A DNA stretch of 64,000 nucleotides from Xanthobacteraceae bacterium (GTDB lineage Bacteria; Pseudomonadota; Alphaproteobacteria; Rhizobiales; Xanthobacteraceae): NCBI GenBank assembly GCA_024508855.1, contig JANINJ010000107.1:124001-188000 (forward strand), written 5' to 3'. Positions within the stretch are counted from its first letter, which is position 1. The number at the start of each line of letters is the position of its first letter. The position numbers were made by a program, and so were the translations under genes. A model generated the notes under the pieces. The model did not search any database and was not told the origin of the DNA. It was given only the letters and a program-made list of their open reading frames with translations. Shown here one piece after another: positions 1 to 8,367 of the stretch.

Positions 1-1181
1 TCGGCCCGATCGACGGCCACAATCTCGACCACCTGCTGCCGGTGCTCAAAAACGTCCGCGACATGGAGACCGGGCCGATTCTGGTTCACGTCGTCACGCA
101 AAAGGGCAAGGGCTATGGTCCGGCGGAAGCCGCGGCCGACAAGTACCATGCGGTTGTGAAGTTCGACGTCGCCACCGGCGCACAGTCGAAGTCCAAGCCC
201 AACGCGCCCGCGTACCAGAACGTGTTCGGCCAGTCGCTGGTCAAGGAAGCCCAGAAAGACGAGAAGATCGTTGCCATCACCGCGGCGATGCCGTCGGGCA
301 CCGGCGTCGATATCTTCAACAAGGCCTTCCCGGACCGCACCTTCGACGTCGGTATCGCCGAGCAGCACGCGGTGACGTTCGCGGCCGGTCTCGCCACCGA
401 AGGTTACAAGCCGTTCTGTGCGATCTATTCGACCTTCCTGCAGCGCGGCTACGATCAGGTGGTGCACGACGTCGCCATCCAGAACCTGCCGGTGCGTTTC
501 GCCATCGACCGTGCCGGCCTGGTCGGCGCCGACGGCGCCACCCATGCCGGCTCGTTCGACAACGCCTATCTCGGCTGCCTGCCGAACTTCGTGATCATGG
601 CCGCGGCCGATGAGGCCGAGCTGGTGCACATGGTGGCGACACAGGTCGCGATCAACAACCATCCGAGCGCGGTGCGTTACCCGCGCGGCGAAGGCCGCGG
701 CATCGATATGCCTGAGGTCGGCGTTCCGCTTCCGATCGGCAAGGGCCGTATCATCCGCGAAGGCAGCAAGGTTGCGCTGCTGTCGTTCGGCACCCGGCTC
801 GCCGAGTGCGAGAAGGCAGCCGACGAACTCGCCGCCCATGGCCTCTCCACCACCGTCGCCGACGCGCGCTTCATGAAGCCGCTCGACGTCGATCTGGTGC
901 TGAAGCTGGCGCGCGAGCACGACGTGCTGCTGACGGTCGAGGAAGGCTCGGTCGGCGGTTTCGGTTCGCACGTGATGCAGACGCTGTCCGATCACGGCGC
1001 GCTCGACAGCGGCATGCTGCGCTTCCGCTCCATGGTCCTGCCCGACGAATTCATCGACCACGATACGCCGGCGGCGATGTATGCCCACGCCAAGCTCGAC
1101 GCCAAGGGCATCGTTGCCAAGGTATTCGAGGCGCTGGGCAAGGACGCCAAGACCGAAACCATCAAGCTGGCCGGCGCGTAA
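1..1181 (+). CDS. dxs: 1-deoxy-D-xylulose-5-phosphate synthase, C-terminal part
   Basis: Thiamine-diphosphate enzyme that condenses pyruvate and glyceraldehyde 3-phosphate, the first step of the MEP isoprenoid pathway, in the cytoplasm. The gene enters the window in frame (codons from base 3). About 390 codons of a protein normally near 640 are visible. The first residues, [12 protein letters not shown], match the DXS GPIDGHD-type motif. The transketolase pyrimidine-binding domain follows with VGIAEQHAV, which carries the glutamate that activates the cofactor. The C-terminal transketolase domain ends near [10 protein letters not shown]. tlyA starts 18 bp after the stop, so the two are probably co-transcribed, a common arrangement in alphaproteobacteria. 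The N-terminal cofactor-pyrophosphate domain lies outside the window. Confidence 0.97.
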   Translation, partial: GPIDGHNLDHLLPVLKNVRDMETGPILVHVVTQKGKGYGPAEAAADKYHAVVKFDVATGAQSKSKPNAPAYQNVFGQSLVKEAQKDEKIVAITAAMPSGTGVDIFNKAFPDRTFDVGIAEQHAVTFAAGLATEGYKPFCAIYSTFLQRGYDQVVHDVAIQNLPVRFAIDRAGLVGADGATHAGSFDNAYLGCLPNFVIMAAADEAELVHMVATQVAINNHPSAVRYPRGEGRGIDMPEVGVPLPIGKGRIIREGSKVALLSFGTRLAECEKAADELAAHGLSTTVADARFMKPLDVDLVLKLAREHDVLLTVEEGSVGGFGSHVMQTLSDHGALDSGMLRFRSMVLPDEFIDHDTPAAMYAHAKLDAKGIVAKVFEALGKDAKTETIKLAGA

Positions 1182-1199
1182 ACCGCGACCGGCAGCGCG

Positions 1200-1931
1200 A
1201 TGGCTGCCCGCAAACGTGCCGACATCCTGCTCGTCGAGCGCGGGCTGTTCGAGAGCCGGGCGCGGGCGCAAGCCGCCATCGCCGCGGGCCTCGTGAGCGC
1301 CGACGGCAAGGTCGTGACCAAACCCTCCGAAACGATTCCTGACGGAGCGGCCCTCGAGGCCGCACCGGCGCATCCGTGGGTGTCGCGCGGCGGCGTCAAG
1401 CTCGCCGGCGCGCTCGAACATTATCCCATCGACATCGAAGACTATGTCTGCCTCGACGTCGGCGCATCGACCGGCGGCTTCACGGAAGTGCTGCTGAGCC
1501 AGGGCGCCTCGCTGGTCTTCGCCATCGACGTCGGGCATGGCCAGTTGCACCCGAGCCTGCACGGCCATCCGCGCATCGTGTCGATGGAGAACACCGATAT
1601 CCGCAGCTACGAGGGCAAACGATTGCCGCAACGGCCCGACGTGGTGGTGATCGACGCCAGCTTCATCTCGTTGAAGCTGGTGCTGCCGGTGGCTTTGTCG
1701 CTGGCGGCAGCGCCCATGAGCCTTCTGGCACTGATCAAGCCGCAGTTCGAAGCGCCACGCGCCGCGATCAAGAAGGGCATCGTTCGCGACGACGCCGTGC
1801 ATCGGGCCGTATGCGATGACATCGCGGCATTCGCAGCATCGCAGGGCTGCACGGATATCGACGTGTTTCCGTCGTCCATTGCCGGCGGCGATGGCAACGT
1901 CGAGTTCTTCATCGGCGCGCGCCGTGGCTGA
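1200..1931 (+). CDS. tlyA: TlyA family rRNA (cytidine-2'-O)-methyltransferase
   Basis: Predicted 2'-O-methyltransferase acting on ribosomal RNA; many databases still call the family hemolysin A. The 243-residue protein has an S4 RNA-binding domain at about residues 5-65 ([20 protein letters not shown]). An FtsJ/RrmJ-type Rossmann methyltransferase domain follows with the SAM-binding loop [14 protein letters not shown] near residue 84. Later motifs [10 protein letters not shown] and LIKPQFEA fit the family catalytic region. Length is normal. The stop codon overlaps the proposed GTG start of the downstream RNA methyltransferase by 8 bp, so the two RNA-modification genes are translationally coupled. 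Haemolytic activity is an old label that I do not infer here. Confidence 0.92.
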   Translation: MAARKRADILLVERGLFESRARAQAAIAAGLVSADGKVVTKPSETIPDGAALEAAPAHPWVSRGGVKLAGALEHYPIDIEDYVCLDVGASTGGFTEVLLSQGASLVFAIDVGHGQLHPSLHGHPRIVSMENTDIRSYEGKRLPQRPDVVVIDASFISLKLVLPVALSLAAAPMSLLALIKPQFEAPRAAIKKGIVRDDAVHRAVCDDIAAFAASQGCTDIDVFPSSIAGGDGNVEFFIGARRG

Positions 1932-3162
1932 ACAAATGCTGATCGATCACGTCGGCCAGCGCGGCGATGGCGTCTCTCTCGCCGATAGCGTGGCGCGCTA
2001 CGTGTCTTACACGCTCCCAGGCGAAATCGTCGACGCCAATCCCCTTCCCTCGCATTCCGATCGTATGCAGTTGCTGCGCATCGAACGCGCCAGTCCAGAA
2101 CGGATCGATCCATTTTGCGTACATTTCGGCCGCTGCGGCGGCTGCGCAATCCAGCACTGGCTGCCGGACGCCTATCGCGCGTGGAAACGGGAACTCGTCG
2201 TCGAGACGTTAGCGCGCGCCGGCATCGCGTGCCGTGTCGATGACCTGATCGATGCCCACGGCGCGGGACGCCGCCGCCTCGTCGTCCATGCGCGACACGA
2301 TGCGAGTGGCGCGGTGCCCGTCGGCTTCACGGCCCCGAACAGTCACGCCGTTCTCCCGATCGATGCCTGCCCGATCCTCGATCCGGCGCTGGATGGTGCA
2401 TTCGATGCAGCACGCGCGCTGACCGACGTGTTGAAACCGGTCAACAAGCCGCTCGACATTCAGATCACGGCAACCAACGACGGCCTTGATGTCGATGTCC
2501 GCGGCTCCGGCCCGCTGCCGACGGCGGCGATCACCACGCTCTCGCGTGTCGCCGAACGCCACAAGCTGGCGCGGCTGACGCGACACGGCGAGCTGGTGCT
2601 GATGCGGACGCCACCGCAGATCGATATCGGCGCGGCGAAGGTGCCGCTGCCGCCCGGTTCGTTCCTGCAAGCTACTGTCGCAGGCGAGGAAACGCTCGCC
2701 GCACTGGTGATGACCCATTGCGGCAAGGCCAAACGGATTGCGGACCTGTTCTGCGGCGTTGGACCGTTCGCGCTACGGCTGGCAGCGAAAGCGCGCGTGA
2801 ACGCATTCGACAGCGATGCCGGCGCGATCGGCGCCTTGCAGAAGGCGGCGTCAACGGCACACGGCCTGAAACCGGTCAAGGCCGAGGCACGCGATCTGTT
2901 CCGCCGGCCCTTGATGCCGCAGGAATTGAACGAGTTCGATGCGGCCGTATTCGATCCGCCACGCCAGGGCGCGGAAGCCCAGACTCGACAACTCGCCGCC
3001 ACCAAAATCCCCGTCATCGTCGCGGTGTCGTGCAATGTCACGACATTTGCGCGCGACGCGCGCATCCTGATCGACGGCGGCTATAAGCTCGAAAGCGTGA
3101 CGCCGGTGGATCAATTCCGCCATACGCCGCATGTAGAACTGGTGGCGCGGTTCAAGCGCTAG
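1924..3162 (+). CDS. Class I SAM-dependent RNA methyltransferase, RlmD/TrmA (RumA) family
   Basis: Predicted 5-methyluridine methyltransferase of rRNA or tRNA, 412 residues. A shortened TRAM-like N-terminus is followed by the Fe-S cysteine pattern C-x5-CGGC ([13 protein letters not shown]) and a later cysteine in IDACPILDP, as in RlmD/RumA. The methyltransferase core has [13 protein letters not shown] for SAM binding, FDPPRQGA, and the catalytic-cysteine motif [12 protein letters not shown]. The frame is open from 1816, but residues before [11 protein letters not shown] look non-coding. I place the start at GTG 1924, inside the tlyA stop; ATG 1936 is the alternative. The exact target base (U1939, U747 or tRNA U54) cannot be read from sequence. 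Confidence 0.88.
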   Translation: MAEQMLIDHVGQRGDGVSLADSVARYVSYTLPGEIVDANPLPSHSDRMQLLRIERASPERIDPFCVHFGRCGGCAIQHWLPDAYRAWKRELVVETLARAGIACRVDDLIDAHGAGRRRLVVHARHDASGAVPVGFTAPNSHAVLPIDACPILDPALDGAFDAARALTDVLKPVNKPLDIQITATNDGLDVDVRGSGPLPTAAITTLSRVAERHKLARLTRHGELVLMRTPPQIDIGAAKVPLPPGSFLQATVAGEETLAALVMTHCGKAKRIADLFCGVGPFALRLAAKARVNAFDSDAGAIGALQKAASTAHGLKPVKAEARDLFRRPLMPQELNEFDAAVFDPPRQGAEAQTRQLAATKIPVIVAVSCNVTTFARDARILIDGGYKLESVTPVDQFRHTPHVELVARFKR

Positions 3163-3200
3163 AGCATGATCCGAAAAAGCTGCTCTCGCTACGAGTGAGC
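3162..3200. repeat. Partial rhizobial palindromic repeat (GAGCATGATCCGAAAA type)
   Basis: Just after the methyltransferase stop the sequence reads TAGAGCATGATCCGAAAAA, the conserved end of a dispersed repeat frequent in Bradyrhizobium-like genomes. Only one arm is recognisable here. It lies between convergent genes and overlaps the 3' end of the LysR gene. A related copy lies at 6007-6057. Confidence 0.45.
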
Positions 3201-4112
3201 TTCATCCGCTTCCAGCGCAAGCTCGGCCTGGATTTGCCGAACCTGCTCCCAGATGAAATCCATCACGAGACGCGTTCGCGGCGCCAGATGCCGCCGCGAC
3301 GGATAGACCAGACTGAACGGAACGCCAGGCGCCGGAAAGTCGCTCAACACGCGAACCAGCCGGCCGCTGCGCAGATCGTCGAATATCTCCACAAGCGTCA
3401 GGTAGGCAATGCCGTATCCGGCGCGTGCAGCCAGATGCACGGCGCGCGCATCGTTGGCGAGAAATCCACCGGACACCCGAAAATCCTGACGCCCATCGGG
3501 CGTAACGAACGTCCACACATCCGAATCCGGGCCGATGTTGTGCACGATGCAAGGATGGTTCACGAGATCGGCCGGTGTGAGAGGAGCGCCATTTTGCTCG
3601 ATATAGCCCGGCGTCGCCACGGCGACGCGCACACCCGCACCTCGCCGGCGCACCACAAGCGACTCGTCCTTGATCTCGCCTATCCGCATCGCGAGATCGA
3701 GACGGTCTTCGATCATGTCGCCGAGCCGGTCGCCAACGACCAGTTCGACCTTCAGCCCTGGATGGGCGTTGAGCAGGGTCGGCAGCCGCAGCGCGAGGAA
3801 GCGGCTGGACACTACCGTGACTCCCACGCGCACCAGACCGACGGGTGACGCGCTGTGCTGCCGGAGCGCCCCTTCCATTGCCTCGACGCCCTCGAGCAAT
3901 GGTTGAGCCATGCCGAAAAGCATCTCGCCGTCATCGGTGAGACTCAGCTTTCGCGTCGTTCGATGGAACAGGCGAACCCCGAAGTGATCTTCCAACTGCG
4001 ATATCTGACGGGCGACCGCTGCCTGGCTGAGCTGACGCTCGCGCGCCGCAGCCGTGAATGAGCCGGTTTTCACCACCCGCACAACGAGATCGAGCGCACC
4101 GAGCATGTCCAT
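3189..4112 (-). CDS. LysR family transcriptional regulator
   Basis: DNA-binding one-component regulator of about 307 residues. The N-terminal winged helix-turn-helix is clear (MLGALDLVVRVVKTGSFTAA followed by QLSQAAVARQISQLEDHFG and RLFHRTTRKLSLTD). An effector-binding domain of the periplasmic-binding-protein fold follows (VGVTVVSSRFLALRLPTLL; DLAMRIGEIKDESLVVRR). The open frame extends to a TTG at 4133. I prefer ATG 4112 because a GGTGA stands 7 bases upstream and the fold starts there; ATG 4106 is also possible. It belongs to the CrgA/AaeR-like class that usually controls a neighbouring oxidoreductase, but no such neighbour is present. Its target is unknown, and it is convergent with the RNA methyltransferase. 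Confidence 0.9.
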   Translation of the reverse strand: MDMLGALDLVVRVVKTGSFTAAARERQLSQAAVARQISQLEDHFGVRLFHRTTRKLSLTDDGEMLFGMAQPLLEGVEAMEGALRQHSASPVGLVRVGVTVVSSRFLALRLPTLLNAHPGLKVELVVGDRLGDMIEDRLDLAMRIGEIKDESLVVRRRGAGVRVAVATPGYIEQNGAPLTPADLVNHPCIVHNIGPDSDVWTFVTPDGRQDFRVSGGFLANDARAVHLAARAGYGIAYLTLVEIFDDLRSGRLVRVLSDFPAPGVPFSLVYPSRRHLAPRTRLVMDFIWEQVRQIQAELALEADEAHS

Positions 4113-4646
4113 CGATTTCACCGAAAAATGCAAAAATCATTCAACCGGGGACGGGATTATCATCTCGCAGGCGGTCGCATATCTGCCAGACACCGCATAC
4201 CGGCCTTGCGCTCCGCGCGCCTTCGGAGGCACCGCCCAAAGCGGAACCGGAATAGTGCAAGGTGAATCGTGTTCAATCTCGCTAAATTGCAAGGATATCT
4301 GACGACCGTCATGCTTGCCGCCGGCGACGGCCTCGCGCGCGGCGACGCACTTCCGGTCATTATCATCTCGAGCTTGTTCGGCGCCGCTCACTCAGGCGTG
4401 GAGACGGAAAACCGAGCGACGCGGCCTCACGCCGCGATGGATTTCTCTCAGTGTCACGATCATCACTGATCCGGGGCCTGCACAGCTACTTCCTACGGGA
4501 ACCAATGTGCATGACGCAGTTCGGAATCTATCCGAGCAGCGGCTATTCCCTCGAAAAATGCAAAAGTCTTGAAAGCAAAAGCGGAATTATTTTTCCGGAT
4601 GAAGCGGTTTAAACCGAGCCGATAATAACAAACAGGAGCGACCGCC
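4113..4646. other. Long intergenic region with a 14-bp direct repeat
   Basis: About 530 bp between the start of the LysR gene and the next plus-strand gene. Short open frames occur (for example 4269-4469), but none has a ribosome binding site, family signature or high-GC codon pattern that would support a gene. The 14-mer CGAAAAATGCAAAA occurs twice in the same orientation, at 4122-4135 just upstream of the LysR start and at 4552-4565 about 80 bp before the next gene. Its lower GC content suggests regulatory sequence or a decayed gene. Confidence 0.5.
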
Positions 4647-4931
4647 ATGACGGCTCACAAAATTCTCGCAGCAGCAGCTTTAGGCCTGACGATGCTGACA
4701 TCCCAGGCGTCTGCGCAATGCGTGGACTGCGCAATGTTTCCTAATCGGGATCACTTGAACAACGGCACCGAGACGCCCGCGAGCAAGATGGGTCTCGAAT
4801 ATTCGGGCGGCGGAGCGCCTGTCGGCGGCTATGGAAATCGCGGGGCCAATGCGGCGATGGAATCGCAAAACCAGGTCACACAGCGATCCATTCACAGAAG
4901 CGCCCACCCGCGCCTTCACAAGAAAAAGTAG
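4647..4931 (+). CDS. Small secreted protein of unknown function
   Basis: A 94-residue protein with a clear cleavable signal peptide (ILAAAALGLTMLTSQASAQ, cut after about residue 24). The mature part is about 70 residues. It has one CVDC motif directly after the cleavage site, a glycine-rich stretch (EYSGGGAPVGGYGNRG) and a basic C-terminus (HPRLHKKK). A good ribosome binding site AGGAG stands 10 bases before the ATG. I recognise no named domain. The two adjacent cysteines could form a disulfide or bind metal in the periplasm. It stands alone between a long upstream region and a hairpin terminator. Confidence 0.7.
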   Translation: MTAHKILAAAALGLTMLTSQASAQCVDCAMFPNRDHLNNGTETPASKMGLEYSGGGAPVGGYGNRGANAAMESQNQVTQRSIHRSAHPRLHKKK

Positions 4932-4947
4932 TTCTTGATTTACAAAC

Positions 4948-4982
4948 GCAGCGGCGACCGATCTCGATCTTGTCGCCGCTGC
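4948..4982. terminator. Bidirectional hairpin terminator between convergent genes
   Basis: Perfect 11-bp inverted repeat GCAGCGGCGAC / GTCGCCGCTGC with a 13-base loop, 16 bp after the stop of the small secreted protein and 43 bp before the end of the convergent DUF1194 gene. Only a short T-run follows on either side, so strength is uncertain. Confidence 0.6.
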
Positions 4983-5025
4983 ACTTTGCTGCAAGATTCA
5001 ACCCATCAGGGACTGATAGCTCGCA

Positions 5026-5865
5026 TTAGCGTCCCCAGCGGTCCTGCCAGATCTTCTCACCGATCGTGCAGGAGACGCGCGGTTCCTTGCCCGCCACGGG
5101 CACGACCCTATGCGGCGGCGTTCGCCCCGCGACCTCCATCACCAGCTTGGTATGGATAGCTTCGCGAAACTTCTCGCGGCCCTTGATCGGAACGACGAAC
5201 GAGCCGGGACCGCCGATGACGCAGTCCTCGTAATAGTAGTCGAGATTCTCGATATCCATCGTCGAATACGATGGCTCCTTCACCATGATCGGAAGCCCGT
5301 TGATGACGATGCCCTTCTCCACCGCGGCGTCGCGCGCGATGGTCACCGGCTCGCCGTTGTTGTTGGGTCCGTCGCCGGAGATATCGATCACGCGGCGCAG
5401 GCCGTGATACTGGTTCTGATCGAATAGCGGCATGGCGAAGTCGATCGCACCGGAGATCGACGTCCGTGACGCCCGGCGCACCGGCGTCTTCATGATCTCG
5501 GCAGCAACGGCATCCGCCGATTCAGGCCCATCGATGACGCGCCAGGGAATGATGACCTTCTGGTCGTTCGATGCCGCCCACTCGAAATAAGTGATTGCGA
5601 TCTTGCCGGACGGCCCGGACTTCAGCGCCTGCAGGAAATCCTTCGAAACGATGGCCTGGGCATAGCCCTCGCGCTGGATCGCAAGTTCGTCCATGTCCAT
5701 CGAATAGGACACATCGACCGCGAGGATCAGCTCGACGTCGACGACGGCCTCCGCGGGCTTGTTGTCGGCAATGCGGGAGGCCGCGTTGGGCGCTGCGAAA
5801 CTCGCCACGTCGCCGGCCATCGTCCCTGCAACAAACATCGCTCCGATCGAGACACACCAGCGCAT
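5026..5865 (-). CDS. DUF1194 / von Willebrand factor A domain protein, secreted
   Basis: A 279-residue exported protein. The signal peptide (MRWCVSIGAMFVAGTMAGDV) is followed by a vWA domain whose metal-site motif appears as LAVDVSYSMDMDEL. Later parts are typical of DUF1194 (YFEWAASNDQKVIIPW, VIDISGDGPNNNG). It presumably binds a divalent metal and a partner protein in the periplasm; no enzymatic role is known. The frame is open to 5970, but ATG 5865 is preceded by GGGAGGA at good spacing and begins the signal sequence. The last ordered segment contains a CxxxxW stretch (SCTIGEKIWQDRW). It stands as a single gene, convergent with the small secreted protein. Confidence 0.85.
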   Translation of the reverse strand: MRWCVSIGAMFVAGTMAGDVASFAAPNAASRIADNKPAEAVVDVELILAVDVSYSMDMDELAIQREGYAQAIVSKDFLQALKSGPSGKIAITYFEWAASNDQKVIIPWRVIDGPESADAVAAEIMKTPVRRASRTSISGAIDFAMPLFDQNQYHGLRRVIDISGDGPNNNGEPVTIARDAAVEKGIVINGLPIMVKEPSYSTMDIENLDYYYEDCVIGGPGSFVVPIKGREKFREAIHTKLVMEVAGRTPPHRVVPVAGKEPRVSCTIGEKIWQDRWGR

Positions 5866-6006
5866 AGCGGTCCTCCCGTCGACTGTCGGGGGATGGTGAC
5901 ACGCAAATTGCGGCGGGAAAAGGTGGGACGGCGTTTCACGCTTCACATGGCTGTCAGTCCGCCACAGCATCCTTGAACGGCGGCTTGCCCGGTATCATTT
6001 TGAACG

Positions 6007-6057
6007 GGCATGATCTTTCCAGAAAGCCGATGCCCGGTCCGCCGGATCGTGCTCTAA
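6007..6057. repeat. Dispersed palindromic repeat upstream of clpS
   Basis: The segment begins near GCATGATCTTTCC and ends GGATCGTGCTCTA. These are the two degenerate ends of the rhizobial repeat that normally reads GAGCATGATCCGAAAA at one end and the inverted ATCATGCTC at the other. It fills much of the gap between DUF1194 and clpS and may overlap the clpS leader. Confidence 0.5.
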
Positions 6058-6100
6058 TTGCTGTGATCTGCCGTCATTCCACGGAAAGCCGGCGTTGCCC

Positions 6101-6418
6101 ATGAACGACCCCATCACCAAGCCGCGCACCAGAGCCCGGCCCAAGATATTGCCAAAGACCGAGCGGCCCCGCCTGCACAAGGTCATTCTGATCAACGACG
6201 ACTATACGCCGCGCGAATTCGTGGTGACCGTGCTGAAGGCGGAATTCCGCATGACCGAGGATCAGGCCCACAAGGTGATGATCACGGCGCATCAGCGCGG
6301 CGTCTGCGTGGTCGCGGTGTTCACCCGGGACGTCGCCGAGACCAAGGCGACGCGGGCCACCGACGCCGGCCGCGCCAAGGGCTATCCGCTGCTGTTCACC
6401 ACAGAGCCGGAAGAATGA
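6101..6418 (+). CDS. clpS: ATP-dependent Clp protease adaptor ClpS
   Basis: Adaptor that delivers N-degron substrates to ClpAP. The 105-residue protein has a basic disordered N-terminus (KPRTRARPKILPKTERPRLH) followed by the ClpS fold: LHKVILINDDYTPREFVV, MITAHQRGVCVVAVFTRDVAETK. The NDDYT and H-x-x-G-V motifs of the family are present. ATG 6101 is preferred over an in-frame TTG at 6095. clpA is not adjacent, unlike in many bacteria. Together with the atypical C-terminus (GYPLLFTTEPEE), this suggests the second alphaproteobacterial paralogue (ClpS2), but that is inference. Confidence 0.92.
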   Translation: MNDPITKPRTRARPKILPKTERPRLHKVILINDDYTPREFVVTVLKAEFRMTEDQAHKVMITAHQRGVCVVAVFTRDVAETKATRATDAGRAKGYPLLFTTEPEE

Positions 6419-6514
6419 GACGGCGCCCGGCCTCGGCCGACGGAGACCGAAGGCCAAGGCTCCATCCAATATAAGGGATAAGGGCCTTCCAAGACCGGAG
6501 ACTCCAAGGCAGAG

Positions 6515-6904
6515 CTACCCGCAGATATCGATCCTGCGCCAGTGCCATCCGTAGCGGGTGTGCACGCGCGTCAAGCGGTAGCAATCATCGTACGAATAAC
6601 CGGCATAGTAATAATCATCGTAATAGTACGGCACGCCGACGCCGATGAAGAACGGCGAGAAGCGGCGGAAGTGATGATGGAAACCGCCATGGAAACCGGC
6701 ACCGTGCATCGCCGCGAAACGCGCGCCGCCCATGCCACCTCCGCTCATGCCACGACCGCCCATGGCGAAACCTCCGCCATGAAAACCTCCTCCACCACCG
6801 TGGAATCCACCGCCGCCGAATCCGCCGCGCGCGGATGCATCCGTCGCGGTGGCGAGACCAAGCGCTGCAACCGCCGCGAGACCGATTACGAATTTGCTGA
6901 GCAT
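6515..6904 (-). CDS. Glycine/histidine-rich secreted protein
   Basis: A 129-residue exported protein. The signal peptide MLSKFVIGLAAVAALGLATA ends near TDASA. The mature chain opens with a low-complexity Gly/His/Met region (GGFGGGGFHGGGGGFHGGG and HGGFHHHFRRF), then a tyrosine-rich patch (VPYYYDDYYYAGYSYDDCY), and ends with a W/R-rich tail carrying cysteines. ATG 6904 has GGGAGTG upstream, whereas the longer frame to 6997 lacks support. Such proteins are common in Bradyrhizobiaceae and have no assigned role. Metal binding through the histidines is plausible but unproven. It is convergent with clpS. Confidence 0.8.
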   Translation of the reverse strand: MLSKFVIGLAAVAALGLATATDASARGGFGGGGFHGGGGGFHGGGFAMGGRGMSGGGMGGARFAAMHGAGFHGGFHHHFRRFSPFFIGVGVPYYYDDYYYAGYSYDDCYRLTRVHTRYGWHWRRIDICG

Positions 6905-7041
6905 GGCTTCACTCCCGATCCAAGTGCAGCCCCGCGGGTGAAGACACCAGCCGGCTCGATTCATTCCCGGTGGACCGGGCCGCCCCGGATTTTTCATTCA
7001 AGATTTTGTTAGCGCGACGCGCGCCGCAGTTGCGCGATGCA

Positions 7042-8238
7042 TCAGCCGCGCGGCGGAAGCGCTTCGTCGGTCAGGCCGTAAACGCGTTCGGAGCGGCGAA
7101 AGCCGGCAATCGGAAATTCGCCGAGGTTGAGCCAGCTTTCCGGCGCGGCTGCCGCGAAAACCTCCGACGCGATGATGATGCGGTTGAGATCGCTGGCGAT
7201 CTTCTCCAGCCGGGCGGCGAGATTGACCGCCGGCCCGATGCAGGTGAAGTCCAGCCGATGCCCGCCGCCGATATTGCCGTACAGCACTTCGCCGACATGC
7301 AGCGCCAGCCCGAACCGGAATTTGTCGAAGGTGACGCCGCCGTGGCGAAAGTTCATGGCCGCGACGCGTTCGCGGCAGTCGCGCGCCGCGGCAAGCACCC
7401 GTCCGCACACTTCCGCTGCATCCGCGCCGCCCTCCGCGATAGGAAACACCGCGAGCAGGCCGTCGCCCATGAATTTCAGGACCTCGCCGCCATGCGCGAC
7501 GATCGGCTCGACCTGGCAGTCGAAATAGAGATTGAGTACATCGACCACCGCCTTCGGCGGCAGCATGTCCGATAGCCGTGTGAAGCCGCGCAAGTCCGAC
7601 AGCCAGATCGCCGCCGACATGGTTTCGGTATGGCCGCGCCGGATTTGCCCGGCAAGGATGCGCTGGCCGGCGCGGTTGCCGACATAGGTGTCGAGCAGCG
7701 CCGTCGCGGTACGCTCCAGATGGACGATCTCGATGACGCGGGCCAGCGCCGACATCAGCGCGCGCAGGGCCTCGACGTCGACCTCGGAGAACCCGCCCGG
7801 CTTCGTCGTGGTCCAGCTCACCGCGTGGATCTCGCCATTGAGGAAACGCAGCGGCATCGCGATGTAGTCGGTCATGCCTTCGGTCCGTGCCTCGGCAAAG
7901 AAGCTGGAGACCGTATCGGCCCGGATTTCAGCCTCGTGCCACCGCATCTCCTGTCCCTTGGTGTAGACCATGCGCAGCGGGCTGGTGAGGAACTCCTCGC
8001 TCTCCTCTATACCGTAGGGCGCGGCGTAGATCCGCACGCCCTCGCCGTGTCGCCAGGTGAAGCTCTGGCCGAACATCTGCGGATGCAGCGTGCGGACGAA
8101 AACGCCGACACGCCACAATGCAAGGCCGGCGCCGACGAGCCGTTCGCACAGTTCCTGCATCATCGCTTCCGGCGCAACGCCATTGCGCTCGCCGGCGGAT
8201 ATCCACGTGGAAATCTCCTTCAGGTCTTCTGCCTGCAT
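7042..8238 (-). CDS. Class III adenylate/guanylate cyclase (second of a tandem pair)
   Basis: Cytosolic 398-residue protein predicted to make cyclic nucleotide from NTP. The N-terminal ~200 residues form a GAF-like sensory region (ELCERLVGAGLALWRVGVFV; MPLRFLNGEIHAVSW). The C-terminal cyclase homology domain shows metal aspartates in WLSDLRGFT and KFMGDGLLAVF. The transition-state pair N-x3-R is in GPAVNLAARLE, and a threonine stands at the base-selecting site (DFTCIG), as in class IIIb enzymes. All catalytic positions I can locate are intact. It lies 129 bp downstream of a paralogue that follows aroC on the same strand. The sensed signal is unknown. Confidence 0.9.
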   Translation of the reverse strand: MQAEDLKEISTWISAGERNGVAPEAMMQELCERLVGAGLALWRVGVFVRTLHPQMFGQSFTWRHGEGVRIYAAPYGIEESEEFLTSPLRMVYTKGQEMRWHEAEIRADTVSSFFAEARTEGMTDYIAMPLRFLNGEIHAVSWTTTKPGGFSEVDVEALRALMSALARVIEIVHLERTATALLDTYVGNRAGQRILAGQIRRGHTETMSAAIWLSDLRGFTRLSDMLPPKAVVDVLNLYFDCQVEPIVAHGGEVLKFMGDGLLAVFPIAEGGADAAEVCGRVLAAARDCRERVAAMNFRHGGVTFDKFRFGLALHVGEVLYGNIGGGHRLDFTCIGPAVNLAARLEKIASDLNRIIIASEVFAAAAPESWLNLGEFPIAGFRRSERVYGLTDEALPPRG

Positions 8239-8367
8239 CTGGTCGGCTCATCGTTGAGGGGAAGCGCTGCGCGCGCGGATGAAGCAACAGGTCCGCGCCG
8301 GTGCCAGCATCGAAGCTCACAGATTCGCGCGAGATTCGATCGAAAGCAAGGCCGCACAGCCCGCCGA

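Noticed and set aside
4269-4469. Possible 66-residue gene in the LysR-upstream gap
   Set aside because: Starts with GTG, lacks a ribosome binding site and shows no secretion, membrane or family features; kept as unexplained intergenic sequence.
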